Translations under genes and position numbers: made by a program
Notes under the pieces: model-generated
Database searches by the model: none
What the model was told of the DNA's origin: nothing
The model's input: only the letters and a program-made list of their open reading frames with translations
DNA from: Sceloporus undulatus
Lineage: Eukaryota; Chordata; Lepidosauria; Squamata; Phrynosomatidae
Assembly (NCBI RefSeq): GCF_019175285.1
Contig: NC_056525.1
Span: 134,987,452 to 135,051,451, forward strand
DNA: 64,000 bases
Direction: 5' to 3'
Part shown: positions 24,468 through 36,525 of the stretch, piece after piece
Layout of the letters: every line of letters begins with the position of its first letter
Position numbering within the stretch: the first letter of the stretch is position 1

Positions 24468-25289
24468 GTGGGGAGCAGTTATTATAGTCAGTCGCAGATA
24501 CTACTAAGTTGTTTGTTTGGTTTTTAGTGTTCCAGGATCCTATTCTTGTGACTAAAACCATTGACCTTCACAGCTATTCTTGGTGGCTTAACTGCATCAT
24601 TTTACTAGATTCTACCCAATCAATATTGTTCATTTAAAAGTTGTGGAAAGCACTTCATCGATGATTATAGTCATATGGAAATAATAACAACAACAATATG
24701 AATTTCATGAATTTCACCCTCTGGAATTTATGTCTGTATACTGGAGACCAGTACTGTATGTGTGTCTGTAGGGCCCTGCTTTGCATGTGTTCCAGGAAGC
24801 AGGAAAGAAAGGAAAAATGTAGTATGTCGCTCATATTTCTCTACTGCTACATGTTTGTTACCCACGAAACTCTTTGAACACTTCATAGAACTTTTTAAAA
24901 ATAGTTGTGGCAGCAGCAAAAAGTTTTCATGTCTTCCTCTCCATGAACCCTAATCTTTCAAGAAGAGTTTTGCACAAGTTTGACTCCTCAGGAATAGCTG
25001 GATTCCAGAAATGACAGCTTTTTCTCCTGTTTTGCAGATAAAATAATATTGACCTCCATAATTATCCTGATACTGCAGCACCCAGGGACATTTTGAGGCA
25101 CCCAACAGCCCAAATTTGGGGTGTGTGTGAAAATAATACTTATGCTTAACCCTCCATGTTTTTCTCCCTTGGGTGGCAGCCATCTAACTCCTGAAACCTT
25201 CCTTCCCCTGTGGCACAACATCAGAGGTATTGCTTCCCAGCACAAACTATCTTCAGCTCAGTAGGAAGGGAATGAAATGATGACCAAGA

Positions 25290-25613
25290 TGATCAATGTT
25301 TTGTAAACCAAGCCTTATGAGGAACTTAGGGAGTGGGTATGTTTAGCTTGGAGAAAAGAAGACTGAGAAAAGACGTGAAATCTATCTTTAAATATATGAA
25401 GGGATGTCATGTAGAAGAGAAGCAGATTTGTTTTCTGTTGGTTCGAACACAAACCAATGGATTCAAATTACAAGAAAAGAGTTTCCACTTAAACATTAGG
25501 AGGAGCTTTTTTTACTGTAAGACCTGTTTTGACAGTAGAATCGGCTGCCTCAGAGTGCAGGGGACTCTTCATTTTTGGAGATCTGGAAGCAGAGGCCGGA
25601 TGGGCATCTTTTA
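25290..25613 (+). mobile_element. CR1 LINE 3' fragment
   Basis: Sense CR1 landmarks: 'ggagaaaagaagactgagaa', 'aatatatgaagggatgtcat', 'aaacattaggaggagctttt', 'gaatcggctgcctcagagtg' and 'gaggccggatgggcatct'. It is truncated and non-coding. Confidence 0.83.
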
Positions 25614-26299
25614 GTTGTGCGGTAGTACTGTAGTAGTAGTGCTGTAGAAGTGTCATTTTGGGCGGCCGGAAGACTTCCGATTGACCAAAATGACGGACCT
25701 CAACACTGAATGGGGACGGCTTGGCACCAGGGGATGGAACAGGGCTGTTTTGAGGATGATTTGCTGTGTGATCAAATCCATTTTTTCCCGGTCAAGGGTG
25801 GCCCCGAGTGTCCCCTTCCTGTTCCCATAACAGGGAAAATAACGTGTGCAATAAGCTTCCAGCTATATCCAGAACTTCCTGTGATTTCTAAAGATATAGA
25901 CAGACATTACTTTTGATGAATAATGGTGCAACCCTTGTAACTCTTTTCCAGGTTAGGGAATTTAGAGTTCATAATCTGTTATTTATCTTAACAAAATGAT
26001 ATGATGTGCACACATTTGTGGTTCCCCCCCCCCTCCCATGACAAAAATAACAATAACAAGATTTTCCTTCACACTAGTTCTCTGCTCCACATCTTTTATA
26101 TTTAAAATCTTTCTGCTAATGACTCAGTTTCTCTGTGCAGATTAGAACAATTAGTCACTTTTGGATTTCTGTATGAGTGAAACTGTTAAATCAAAACAGT
26201 AAAAAAAAAAAAAACTATTGTGGAAGATGAGATATTTAAATGAATAGAATCACACTAATCTACCAGACAGACAGATTGTAAGAATCAGAACTAAAAGGA

Positions 26300-26527
26300 T
26301 GATGGGAGCCCTGGTGGCACAGTGGTTAAGTGCCAGTACTGCAGCCACAACATTGTAAGTTCGATCCTAGAGGAGGGCTCCAAGGTCCACTCAGCCTTCC
26401 ATCCCTTCATATGTCAGTAAAATGAGTCCTCAGCTTGCTGGGGCCAATAGGCATACACACTGTAAGCCACTTAGGGAATGCTAGTTCACTGATAAGTGGT
26501 ATAGAAATGTACTTGCTATTGTTATTG
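26300..26527 (+). mobile_element. tRNA-derived SINE (lizard ACA/Squam-like)
   Basis: 'gggagccctggtggcacagt', 'gtaagttcgatcctagagg' (B box), 'taaaatgagtcctcagcttg', and an end 'gaaatgtacttgctattg'. It resembles the 6975 copy (both carry 'cctagagga' and lack the 'cactcactcacaaacc' segment), so these two form a subfamily. Confidence 0.83.
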
Positions 26528-27149
26528 TATCAGAATATACTTCAAGGAGCAAGTTGGTTTAACTTTTTGAAACAGAAAAAACCCAGTCTGATATATATCT
26601 AGCTATATCTATATCTATATCTCTCCTGCTATAATAATACAGATATGTGACTAAGATAGTGGGGAGGGAGAAACTCAAAGACATGTCTTAGAAATACCTT
26701 TTCAACACACTACTATAGTTTATTAGTAGCACATAGTAGCAAAGAAATCAAGCTTCAAATCAAGAATTCCTGATTCAAATCTCACTTCAAACATGAACTG
26801 TAGTAGGCTGGCTTAAACCTAGCTCTTCATATGCAATGCAGGAAAATAATAATACTTAGTTATTCAATAAGAAGTTTGGATGATAGTTTGAAAAGTTACT
26901 TGTCACTGTTATATCTACACCATTATGGGTGTCAACTTGAATACTCATAGACTCTACGGATAAGTTGCACTACATGTGTGTAGACTGAGTTAACAGAATC
27001 TGTGGGCACAATCCCTTTCACTATGCATTTCTAGATTGGAATGCTTGCTTAATACTAATGAATGTGAAGAAATCTGAAGTTATTATTAGCTCAGTTACAA
27101 CATTGACTCTTACTGAGTGAGGTTTTGGTCAATCAAATTTCATGCAATA

Positions 27150-28350
27150 ATCTAGAAATGAATGCGGTATTGTCAAATAATGTGGCATGTTTTGAGTAGT
27201 ATTGCTTTTCGTAATTCTGCTATTGTGATCCTACATATGGCCATCTCCTTCTGATGTTTTCTCAGACTGGAATTTCTACTACAGCACATATCAACCCAGG
27301 AACCACAGCTACTTTCCCAGAGATGCTGAATCACAATTTGTAGTTCTTGACATTTCATAATAGTTCTCCTCTCTTTGTCTTGAATTATTCTGTCCCCTTG
27401 GATTACCACATTTTTGGCCACCAAGACTTGTTTTTCTCAACCACAATTATTAAAACTGGCCTATTATGCTCTATTTGTTTATCAGTTTGAATCTTAAAAG
27501 TCTCAAAAGACTTTTCCTTCACCATTTTCAAAATTTTTTCCAAGTTTATCTTCCCAGCCATGCTTTGCAGATAGTTAATCATACTTTTTCCATAGGCTCC
27601 AACATATCACTGTAGCTGCTTTGTCATGGAGTTTCTTATAGTCAGTCTGTATTACCATGCTGTAAGAACTAATAAGATGGTTAACAGTCTCATCTTTTTC
27701 TTTACAGAGACAGCACTTACCATCTATAGTAGGTTTTTCAGTATTTGACTGGATGCTATTTGTCTAATGTGTCTGTTCTTTAGCTTCAAATTTAAGCCCT
27801 TCAATTTCTTTTTTCAGTGTCATTTTATGTAACAATTTCCAGATGTTTCTCTTCTCAGGTTTTCCTTCTATGCTTTAAATGAACTGATGACGTATTGGTT
27901 TGTTTTGCCAGGCTTCAACTCAGTCTTTCATCATTTTCTTTTTATACATATATTTTGTTTCTTCTTTTTTGCTTTCTTTGATGTATTAATTCAAGGACGT
28001 TTTCTCTTCGTCAACGGCTACTTTTATTTGTATTAACCCACAGCTATATGTGCTACATCAAGTCAATCAATATCTTTTCAAGGTAGTATGAATCAATTCA
28101 TGTCTGAGTTTTTCTACCTACTGCAGCTAGTTCTGCTCAGTCCGATCAATAATTCTAGTACTATAGTTTGACCGCACTGGAGAAAAATGAGCTGAAAATT
28201 TTGTCCACATTGTCCTCATTTCTTTTCATTTAATATTTGGGTATAGTGATTCCTGGCAGTGTTCACAACATCTATTCCATCAATTTAGTTGTCGAAGTTG
28301 GATAAACAGAAGATTACCAGTTGGAGTGAACCTCGTCTTTCATGAGAAGG
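27150..28350 (-). mobile_element. R4/Dong-like LINE fragment (C-terminal ORF remnant)
   Basis: On the minus strand a broken frame contains a cysteine-knuckle-like CCLCKEKDETVNHLI (near 27700) preceded by DWVEAWQNKPIRHQF-like sequence, and further 3' a stretch (27424-27173) reading DRIIQDKERRTIMKCQELQIVIQHLWES. These match the C-terminal part of LINEs with a restriction-like endonuclease (R4/Dong type) known from lizards, as I recall the family pattern. Several stops and frame changes show that it is dead. Boundaries are approximate. Confidence 0.6.
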
Positions 28351-29499
28351 TGGAGTTGTGACAATTAACATGGCCTCACTGCCAAAAATTTCATTATCTT
28401 TTCCAGATGTTTTCTGCAAATACCATCAAAAGCTGGCACAACTTAATGGTAAACTTTATTAACAAAGACAACCCAGAAAAGTAAATCTGCTCTTAAAAAA
28501 AAGTTGATGGAGTTGGAATACCAAATTTATAACTCTATTAAGATGCATTTTAGTTATGTCAAACACTCTTCATTACTACTGATGTTAATAATTGCATATG
28601 GACACCCCCCAGTGCTAGAAAAGTGAGACTAGATGAAACGCTGGTTTGCTGTTTTATCAATACTTATGTCAGATCTTCTATCTGATAAGCTTACTCCCAG
28701 CCTTTCCCCAATAATGCTATTATTTATACACTCTATTTATATTATTTACACACATACACACACATTATTTTATACACTATTACAATGAATCAATATGTGA
28801 ACCTCTAAGATCTATTACATGTAATCCAACTAAATCAGAAAAGTTGAAAGAGCAACTTAATAACTAAAACAGTCCTTGGGTTCAATTTATTTCCATGACA
28901 TCAATGCATATACAAGGTACCACCTGCTTAACTTGGAAGAACTTTTGCTATTCTCAGAGTAATCAGCAGGTTATGATCTCATGATTATATAATCTCTCAT
29001 CTTTTCACAAATATCTTGGGCTGAATAAAGCCATAGCAGAATAATTTTGAACCAAAAAAAAAAAAAGTTTGGCTGAAACAATAAAAGTAATATGATTCGA
29101 GCTAGACTTTTAAAAAACCTATTAAGCTACCACTTATGTGATATTTAATGTCAATGCATCTTACAATGAAAAATAATTCTGGTTTGATTGTGGTGAAACT
29201 AGTTTCTATTGCCCCCTATGGTGGTTTATCCATTTATAAACAAGTTTTTATTAGAAGTCTCCTCAAAAACTGGAAATATAATTGACCAGGGACATTACAG
29301 CACAAGCCCCATTCTCACCGCAATCACACTTGTAAAAGAATATGGAATTCTACCTGTTTGGGAGTAGACATTATCTCCTGTCTTCTCAGTTGTGTGACTA
29401 GGACTGCTTCTGCTCTTGCCTTCTCTTCCTGATTTTCCTTTAACTATATGCCCTTCGCAGCATATCTTTTTTTTTAAAAGAGATTATGGAATGGATTAT

Positions 29500-29815
29500 G
29501 GATTATGGAGATTATGCCGGAGGAGATCCGTCACATTACCAGCTTAAACAGTTTTTAAAAAGCTGTTAAGATGGATCTCTTCTGGCAGGCCTTTCCAGAA
29601 TAGATAACCGGCCACCAAAAATCGGAACCCATTACCCCTCTGAATCTGCTATAGCCACTGCTTGATTTATCTATTTTAAGGTATGTTTTAAATTGTGAAT
29701 TGTTTAATTGTTATTTTAGGGTGGATGGATGAGATACTGGGGTATGGGATTGTACTGTTTTATCTTGTAAACTGTTCCAGTTGTCTCATACAGAGAGGCA
29801 GAATATAATTTTTTT
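29500..29815 (+). mobile_element. LINE 3'-end fragment (CR1/L2-type tail)
   Basis: 'cttctggcaggcctttccag', then a T-rich stretch, then 'gtaaactgttccagttgtct' and 'agagaggcagaatataattt'. This is the typical 'aagccgcc...gagaggcggaatataaat' ending of reptile LINE 3' untranslated regions. The clade is uncertain. Confidence 0.55.
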
Positions 29816-30066
29816 TAAAATTTCTTTATTTTTTGTTTTCACTTTTTCACACAGTTCAGTAGCTCTGCTACTGCAATTCAAGATTTAAAAAAAAAGAGAG
29901 AGAAAAGAAATAGAAGAAATAGAAGAAATAAATACAGGGAATCAACCTGCTTGGGAATAGGAAGAAGGAGTGGGGAGAGCATGAGAGGAGGAGACACTGT
30001 AATTGCCAATTGTTTTGCACTTGGGAATTAGCGCAATTGTGAGACCATTGATGGGTTTTCCCCATC

Positions 30067-30069
30067 AAA

Positions 30070-30116
<47 letters not shown>
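30067..30116. repeat. (AAAG)n microsatellite
   Basis: About 12 AAAG/GAAA units, immediately after a short hairpin gatgggttttccccatc. Confidence 0.95.
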
Positions 30117-30936
30117 GGATGCCATAACAGTGCTTTGAGGACACAACAGCTACAGGTTGAAAGAGGCACTGTGTGATAAGTATCACCAAAACCACTTTCC
30201 CCACAAGTCTAATCACAGTTTAAAAACCAGGGGTTATCAAGTCCCAAGTAATAAAACATTCCTTGATATGAATTTATTATCCATTTACTCTGGTGCTAAC
30301 AACATATTTACAAACAGATCTTTGATGAATTTCATGGGCTTTGTGGCTTGATTGCACAGAAATGCAAGTCAGCTAAAATCTTTCTACAGGGAAAGCAAGA
30401 TTAGGACACTATTAAGCACTGGAGAAACCAATTAAGATTGGAGAAACCAATCTGCTAGATATGATATCTTCATAATAATCAAAGAGACTTCACTTTTAAA
30501 TGACATTTTACCTTCTTTCGCCTGTTCCCTGCTTTTATATATTATGCAGCATTAGATATTAAGTTTAGTTTCTTGGCTAATTGCAACAATATTGTAACCA
30601 AATATTTCCAGAGTATTGAACCTGGCATATGCAGTTTTCATCTAGGATGTTGTTTGTCTTTATATCTTTAATTAAATAAAATATAACACAGTGCAACCCT
30701 GGTAAAAAACACATTGCATTTCCTGATAAGAATTGAGTCATGAAAGATATATGCCCTAGTCCCTAACCCCATAAAGAGAACAATTGAAGTAAGGAAAACT
30801 GGAAGAATGTTGTGCATACAGTAATAATAGTAAAGTAAAGACAGTATGCAAAATAGCGTATAAGGAAATTTTACTCAGAGACAATAACAGCATAACTTAT
30901 TTTTTAAAAATGAAACATCTAAAATTGTCCACTCAC

Positions 30937-33362
30937 CTGGTCTATAACAGGTTCACCATTAGTAAGATTTAGATCTTCACCAGAAAGAATAGGATCTTTC
31001 CCATCACAAGTCTGTTGATTGCTCAAAGTACCTGAATAATTTACCTTGGAATTATTAAACTGGCTCTTCCTAGAACCTGTGGTCAGGGAAACTTCATGGC
31101 AATAAGACTGAAGAAAGGCCCGGACTCCATCAATCCCCACAAATTGGGAGACAGGGACACCACTGAAGTTGACATTCCCTGACTCAAACAGCTGAGAATT
31201 TCTCCATCTGTACAACTTAATGGCCAATAACACAAGAAGGAAGGTCAGGAACAAGCAAGAAACAAAAGCTACTGCAACCACTAAGTAGAAGGTGAGATTT
31301 GAAGGAGGATCTACAGGAGCTGAGATGCTGGTGAGATCTGAGAGCATTTCAGGGATGCTGTCAGCCAGCACCACAGTGACTGTGACAGAGGCAGAGAGAG
31401 GTGGCTGCCCATTGTCCTTCACTAAGACCACCAGGCTTTGCTTGAGGGCATCTTTCTCCAGAAGGAACCGGACTGTCCTGATCTCTCCAGTGTGGAGTCC
31501 CAGAGTGAAGAGCCCTGGCTCTGTGGCCTTGGTCAGCTGATAGGAGAGCCAGGCATTCTGGCCGGAATCTGCATCCACTGCCACCACCTTAGTGACCAGG
31601 TATCCTGGTTCAGAGGAGCGAGGGGCCAGCTCTATCCCAGTGGAGCCATCAGTAGGAGGAGAAGGGTAGAGGATTTCTGGAGCATTGTCATTCTGATCCA
31701 GGATGAAGAGGGTCACTGTGACACTGGAGCTGAGTGGTGGGGAACCCCCATCCTGGGCCTTGACCTGGAATTTAATCTCCTGGATTTCTTCATAATCAAA
31801 GGAGCTCAAGGCATAGACAACCCCAGTCTCAGAGTTAATGGACAGGTAAGAAGAGAGATGAAAATCACCTGTTTGCTCTTCAGTAATGGAATAAGTTATT
31901 CTGGCATTCTCTTCCCAGTCTAGATCATTTGCATTTAAGGAAAAGATCAGAGATCCTCTATTGTTGTTTTCAGGTAAGTGAAAAGTGTATTCTGACTTTT
32001 CAAAGACTGGTGGGTTGTCATTTGTATCTAAAAGATATAATGCAATTACTGTGGTGGTAGAAAGAGGAGGGACTCCATGATCAGTAGCTTTGATAGTGAT
32101 ATTGAAGCTGGCACAGTTGTTCCCTGTCAAGGAGCCATTGGCACCAAACTATAAAAGTTATCAATGGACCTCTGCAGCTGGAAGGGGAAGTTGTTGGGCA
32201 CTGAGCAAGTGATTTCCCCATTGATTCCTGAATCTCGGTCTCTTACATTCAAAATGGCAATAACAGTTCCAGGTGGTAAACTTTCCAATATGGAGTTGGT
32301 TACAAAGGTGACAGCTAATTCGGGTGCATTGTCATTTAAATCTGTAACATGGACAACAATCTTTGCTCTGTCACTAAACCCTCCCCCATCCTTGGCTTCT
32401 ACTTCAAACTGATGTAAAGAGGAAACCTCATAATCAAGTCTGCCTGTGAGAGTTATTTCGCCTGTTGTTGAATTAAGGAGAAATATTGAGAAATCGGATT
32501 CTGAAATTTTCTTCAGGGAGTATTTCACTTCTCCATTAATCCCTTCATCGAGATCTGTGGCACTTACCATAAGTACGATAGATCCTTTAGGAATATTCTC
32601 TTTGACAAACACTTCATAGATGGGTTGACTGAAAATAGGCATATTGTCATTGGCATCCAAAACTCTGACTTTGATTTGTGCTGTGCCAGACCTGACTGGA
32701 TCACCTCCATCCGTAGCTGTGAGGATTAGGTCATAAACTGACTGTTCCTCCCTGTCCAAAGGTTCTTTTAGTACCAGTTCAGTGTGCACTACACCATTTT
32801 CTGCTCTTTGAACATCCAGGAAAAAATGACTACTACCTGTGAGTTGGTAGCCTTGTATAGAATTTATGCCCAAATCTGGATCTCGAGCTTCCATTAGAGG
32901 GACTCGGAACCCAGGTGCAGATATCTCACTGATCTCCAGCTCCTGTTCCAATACACGGAACTGTGGGGCATTATCATTTATATCTATAATTTCCACTTCT
33001 ACTCCGTAAAGTTTTAATTTATTCTCATTAAGAACCTGAAACTTTAAGACACACTTCTCTGTCTCTCCACAGATTTCCTCTCTGTCAATTCTCTCAGAAA
33101 TTTGCAAATGACCATTGTTGGCATTCAAAGCAAAATACTGAATCATACCTACATTAGGAACAATGCGGAGTCCATGTTCTGAAACCTGTTTCCCATCCAC
33201 TCCCAGGTCCTTTGCAATATTTCCCACAAAGGAGCCTTTGTGCATCTCTTCTGGAATGGAATACTGGATCTGTCCAGAAATTTTCTTCCAAGCAAAGAGC
33301 ATGATAATAAGGCACTGTAGGATTCCTTTTCTGTAACTCCATGGCCTCAGAGTATTTTCCAT
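30937..33362 (-). CDS. PCDHGA: Gamma-protocadherin A-type variable exon with a frame break in EC4
   Basis: From ATG 33362 (MENTLRPWSYRKG) the frame is open through the signal peptide (ILQCLIIMLFAWKKISG), EC1 (IPEEMHKGSFVGNIAKDLGV), EC2, EC3 and into EC4 at DNFYSLV (about 32140). It then hits a stop at about 32127-32129 and resumes in another frame at CASFNITIKATDHG. Compared with sisters, two single-base losses and one single-base gain lie within about 30 bases around the expected LDRE motif (net -1; total length 2426 is not a multiple of three). Downstream EC5, EC6, membrane helix and tail ([27 protein letters not shown]) are open to donor CAG|GTGAG. The rest is intact and a CSE lies about 185 bp upstream, so this is either a very recent pseudogene or a local sequencing error. 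If expressed as written it would give a truncated, secreted EC1-EC3 product. Confidence 0.85.
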
Positions 33363-33542
33363 TTTTGAACAGCTGGATAAACTACCTTGTATCTTGATGG
33401 AAAAATATTGTATCCAAAGGAGATTCCTACTCAAAATGTACCTCCGTTGTTCTTCATTCTGTCAGCCTGCCTCTTTTTTCCTGTTAAGTTGTGCCTCTGT
33501 GCGATAGAACAGCAACACTGGATTGGGTGGATGTTCATTTTC

Positions 33543-33575
33543 CTTCCTTATTGGTGAACAGTGACACTCAGAGGC
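33543..33575 (-). promoter_or_regulatory. Protocadherin CSE of the A exon 30937-33362
   Basis: Sense strand: GAGTGTCACTGTTCACCAA followed by TAAGGAAG. The core is CACT, so the CpG is lost. Position and flanks are the same as at 23001 and 47438. Confidence 0.78.
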
Positions 33576-34727
33576 TCAAATCCAAATTGCACCTACTTCA
33601 GTTTCAAATGTGAAATATGGCTTCACCACATCATGCCCCAAAATGAAATTATATTTCAGTCTTGTAGAAAAAAGTTTACCAAAATGCATAAAGAGACAAA
33701 ATCTTTATGAATAATCTGTCTGAGACAGTTTCTTTTTTCCACATAATTCATCTACCTGTGATAAATAAAGACCTGACTACCTTTGCAGCTTCTGTTCATT
33801 TTTTCCCTAAATAGCAATTTTAACAGAGAAATAAGAAGCCCAGGCCATTAGTCCTTCCTGTTTTCCTGTTGTCAAGTTGGTTCAGCTCTGTCTCTCTGCA
33901 TATATGCATCTATCTTCTCCATCTCTTTCTCCCCCAGTCTTTTCCCTCTCATAAATTTCCCCCCTCCTTCAGGGTGGACTTTCACCCAAATTTCACCATA
34001 GTATTCTCTTTCTGTGCTTTCATTTTTATGTTAGATGGAGTCATGGCTCTCTGGTACCATACATTACTTTCCTGCCTCTGAATTACTTTCTCGTCTCCTT
34101 TTTTCCTAGCTTCTATTTCCCCTCTTTCAGTAAACATGCTTCCCATTTCTATATCATTTCTAATAGCTCCCACTATTGCTTTCAGTGTCTAGCTTTTTCC
34201 ATCTTCAGTTTTAATTGTTTCTTTTTAATGCTAGTGTCCAGAGATCTTTCTCATGGAGGCTTACTAGTGTAGCTGTTTTATGTAATATAAAGGTTGGAAG
34301 AAGCCATGGGAGACAATGCTGGTAGAAGTCTGTAAAGATGCATATAAAAGCATACATTCTATGTGAACACTCTAATGTACTACATAGACATAAACATAAA
34401 TGAGAGTTCATGTCATTTTAACTAAGAACAATGAATGGATTCATGAAACCCATGATGACTATATCAGATGACTAAAATGCAAAGATGGTGAGAAAGAGGT
34501 GGCCAGCATTCATTCATAGCATATATATGCCCATGACAAAGTAATTCTGTGGCCATGTTCAAGTAGGATTTCAAAGAGATTTGATATAAATTTGCTTGTA
34601 AGATAAATTTTCATCCTTGCAAAAATTAAAAGCACAAGGTATTACACTCTTAGACATACACTGACCATGATCTAGCATTAATGGTGTGCAGTTCATTCAT
34701 ACCCTTTGGGACAGCATTAGAGCTTGT

Positions 34728-35735
34728 TCCCACTATGAAATACAGTGTAAATGACCTTCGTTCCCATTTGAAACTGCTTCCTAGAATCATAGAATCATAG
34801 ATCAGATCCTGTCATGATGATGTGAGGCAAAGGCAAAAAAGCCTGTTCTTTCTAAAGAGTAGTTTGAAAGAGGTTCATTTCAGAAGAATTGATTTTGAAG
34901 AAAATTCCATAAGTGGGAATGACAGATCAGAATTGATTCATTCTGGAGGGGAGGGACAAAGGGCAGAGGAGTGTTTACCATCCCACCTCAGTTTTTGAGA
35001 GATCCACCATTTCCCCCTTCTCAGTGCTGCTGTTGTACTTGGGTTTTTTAAATTTCATTTTTTTTTCATTGAATGCATATTCGATTGATGGCTTTTGCAA
35101 CTACTTGCAAAGGCATGTATTTGCTAAAGCAAACAATTGAATATGTGTTCAGTTTAATTTTTTTTAAAAAAAACATTGTCCTTCCCTTCATCCTCCTGCC
35201 TCGTTTCCCGGCCTTGTCTCCATTCCCCCCGCCGTGCTCCATTGCCATACTCCTACTCCTGCCTCCTTCTTCATCCTCCTCCGCCCATGCTGCTCTGACC
35301 CTTCCTCCTTCTCCATCTTCCTCCTGCTGCTGCCTCCTTCTTCCTCTTCCTCTGCCTCTAGCCGCTCTGACCCTTCCTCCTTCTTCCTCCTCCTCCTCCT
35401 GCTGCCGTCTCCCTCCTCTTCCTCCCCCTCCTGCCACTCTGACCCTTCCATGTCACACAGTCTGAGCCTCACATTCTCTCAGCCTCAGGTCACACTCTCT
35501 CAGCCTCTTCCCACCCATCCCAAATTTCTAAGCTGCCCGGCTGCCATGTAGATCACAGATGATTGATGGGGGATTTTGAAGTGGCACTACCAGTGGGGAT
35601 GACAATTGTGCCAAAAAAAGCAATTACACTGGGGTAAGGAAAAGATCCCCTTTTATAGTGGGAACAAGGGACCTTTTAGAATCAATTTCCAAAACGGAGC
35701 AGGAATCGATTTAAACTGCAAGTGGGAATGAGATA
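34728..35735. mobile_element. Possible non-autonomous DNA element with a pyrimidine-rich centre
   Basis: 'cttgttcccactat' at the left (about 34734) reappears inverted as 'atagtgggaacaag' near 35655. A second pair ('gttcccatttgaaactgctt' near 34761 and 'aaactgcaagtgggaatg' near 35714) is also inverted. Between them lies a CCT/CTC-rich tract (35180-35460). Long open frames on either strand of that tract are low-complexity artefacts. Boundaries and family are uncertain. Confidence 0.38.
35180..35460. repeat. Pyrimidine-rich (CCT/CTC) low-complexity tract
   Basis: The plus strand is almost purely C and T over about 280 bp (for example 'cctcctcctcctgctgccgt'). This is a mirror-repeat-rich polypyrimidine tract able in principle to form triplex (H-) DNA. 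Confidence 0.85.
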
Positions 35736-36469
35736 GAGTCTTAAGTGCATGAATCTAGGAATTCTGCATTTTATCCAAATTACTTGAAGGAGATGGCACC
35801 TCAGAGAACCTATGATGTTCTGAGATGAAATGCTGCTCCAACCTCTGGTTAGGATTACAGACTTGTGATTCCTGAGGCTGTTGTTGGTTTGCTTTTTAAA
35901 CCATACACACACATATATTGGGAGAGGTAGGAAATATGTGAATGCCGATTTTTAGAAAGAATGAGTTCAAATACTCAGGAGTGCTTAGTTTTCCAAGGAA
36001 TGCCTACAAAGCATTCTAAAAATACAAACACTTAGAAAGACATTTTCCACTGTTGTGGAAGTCTTTTGTTTTTCCATATCTAGTTTTCACGTGTGTGAGG
36101 AAAGTAGCCTGAACTTCCTCTTTTTCTTAACTAATGTGACAATAATTGTACTGAACCTCAAAAAGAGGTTCAACACATTCAGGGAAGTAGGGAGAAATAA
36201 CGTTTTGTATCTTGGAATGAAATTGATAACATGGATTTTGTAATCCTGTTTCCTAAACTGGTGAAATGTATCTGTTTTTCCCTGTATGTGAAGTTGTGCA
36301 TTTTGACCTTAGGGCACTTTGTTTCACAATTAGTCACCTGGCATAAACATTGGCTTAATTCGCAGATCAGATTGCTCAGGCATGTATCTCTAAGGAAATC
36401 TTGTGGTGGTGGTGAAATGGTTTAATCAAGGGAAATATAAATTCACTGTAATGTATATTATGGCCCCAT

Positions 36470-36525
36470 GATCACCACAAGATCATCATAAGTCAAAAAT
36501 AACTTGAAGTCACACAACAACAATG
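36470..36525 (+). mobile_element. RTE/Bov-B-type 3' tail fragment
   Basis: 'catcataagtcaaaaataac' followed by 'ttgaagtcacacaacaacaa' resembles the 3' end shared by Bov-B LINEs and dependent squamate SINEs (ccataagtcgaaatgacttgaaggcacacaacaac). It is very short. Confidence 0.5.

Larger units (their letters stand above)
23035..30936. other. Large spacer (about 7.9 kb) between A exons 20366 and 30937
   Basis: No gene is supported. Segment 23600-24060 is paralogous to 47890-48330, the upstream flank of another A exon. Recognisable repeats are two SINEs, one MITE, a CR1, an R4-like LINE and a LINE tail (separate entries). An A-homopolymer (about 26202-26214) and a TATATC-rich stretch (26590-26630) are low complexity. 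A B exon might be expected here by the A-B alternation, but none is visible. Confidence 0.6.

Noticed and set aside
25650-25695. Inverted 'cattttgg...ccaaaatg' near the CR1 end as a transposon
   Set aside because: Arms are only about 9 bp, with no target duplication and no second copy seen in the window.
30067-30116. CRISPR-like or other repeat array
   Set aside because: It is a simple AAAG microsatellite; no spaced direct repeats of CRISPR type occur anywhere in this vertebrate sequence.
31292-31923. Antisense open frames over EC6 of every A exon (also near 3394, 8856, 9002, 20718, 20864, 45056, 58591)
   Set aside because: They are shadows of the coding strand. They recur only because EC6 is homogenised among A exons, and they show no domain, start context or independent conservation.
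33363-33434. Upstream extension of the A exon frames (also at 22790-22822, 10925-10945, 16045-16068)
   Set aside because: The extensions start with TTG or GTG, not ATG, and the conserved MEE/MEN/MKM start directly precedes the signal peptide in all sisters.
34782-34802. 'agaatcatagaatcatag' as a full CR1
   Set aside because: Only the terminal octamer-like repeat is present; too short for a separate feature.
35066-35551. Long open frames on both strands across the CCT-rich tract
   Set aside because: Low-complexity Ser/Pro/Leu or Glu/Gly/Arg translations in several frames at once; a compositional artefact.
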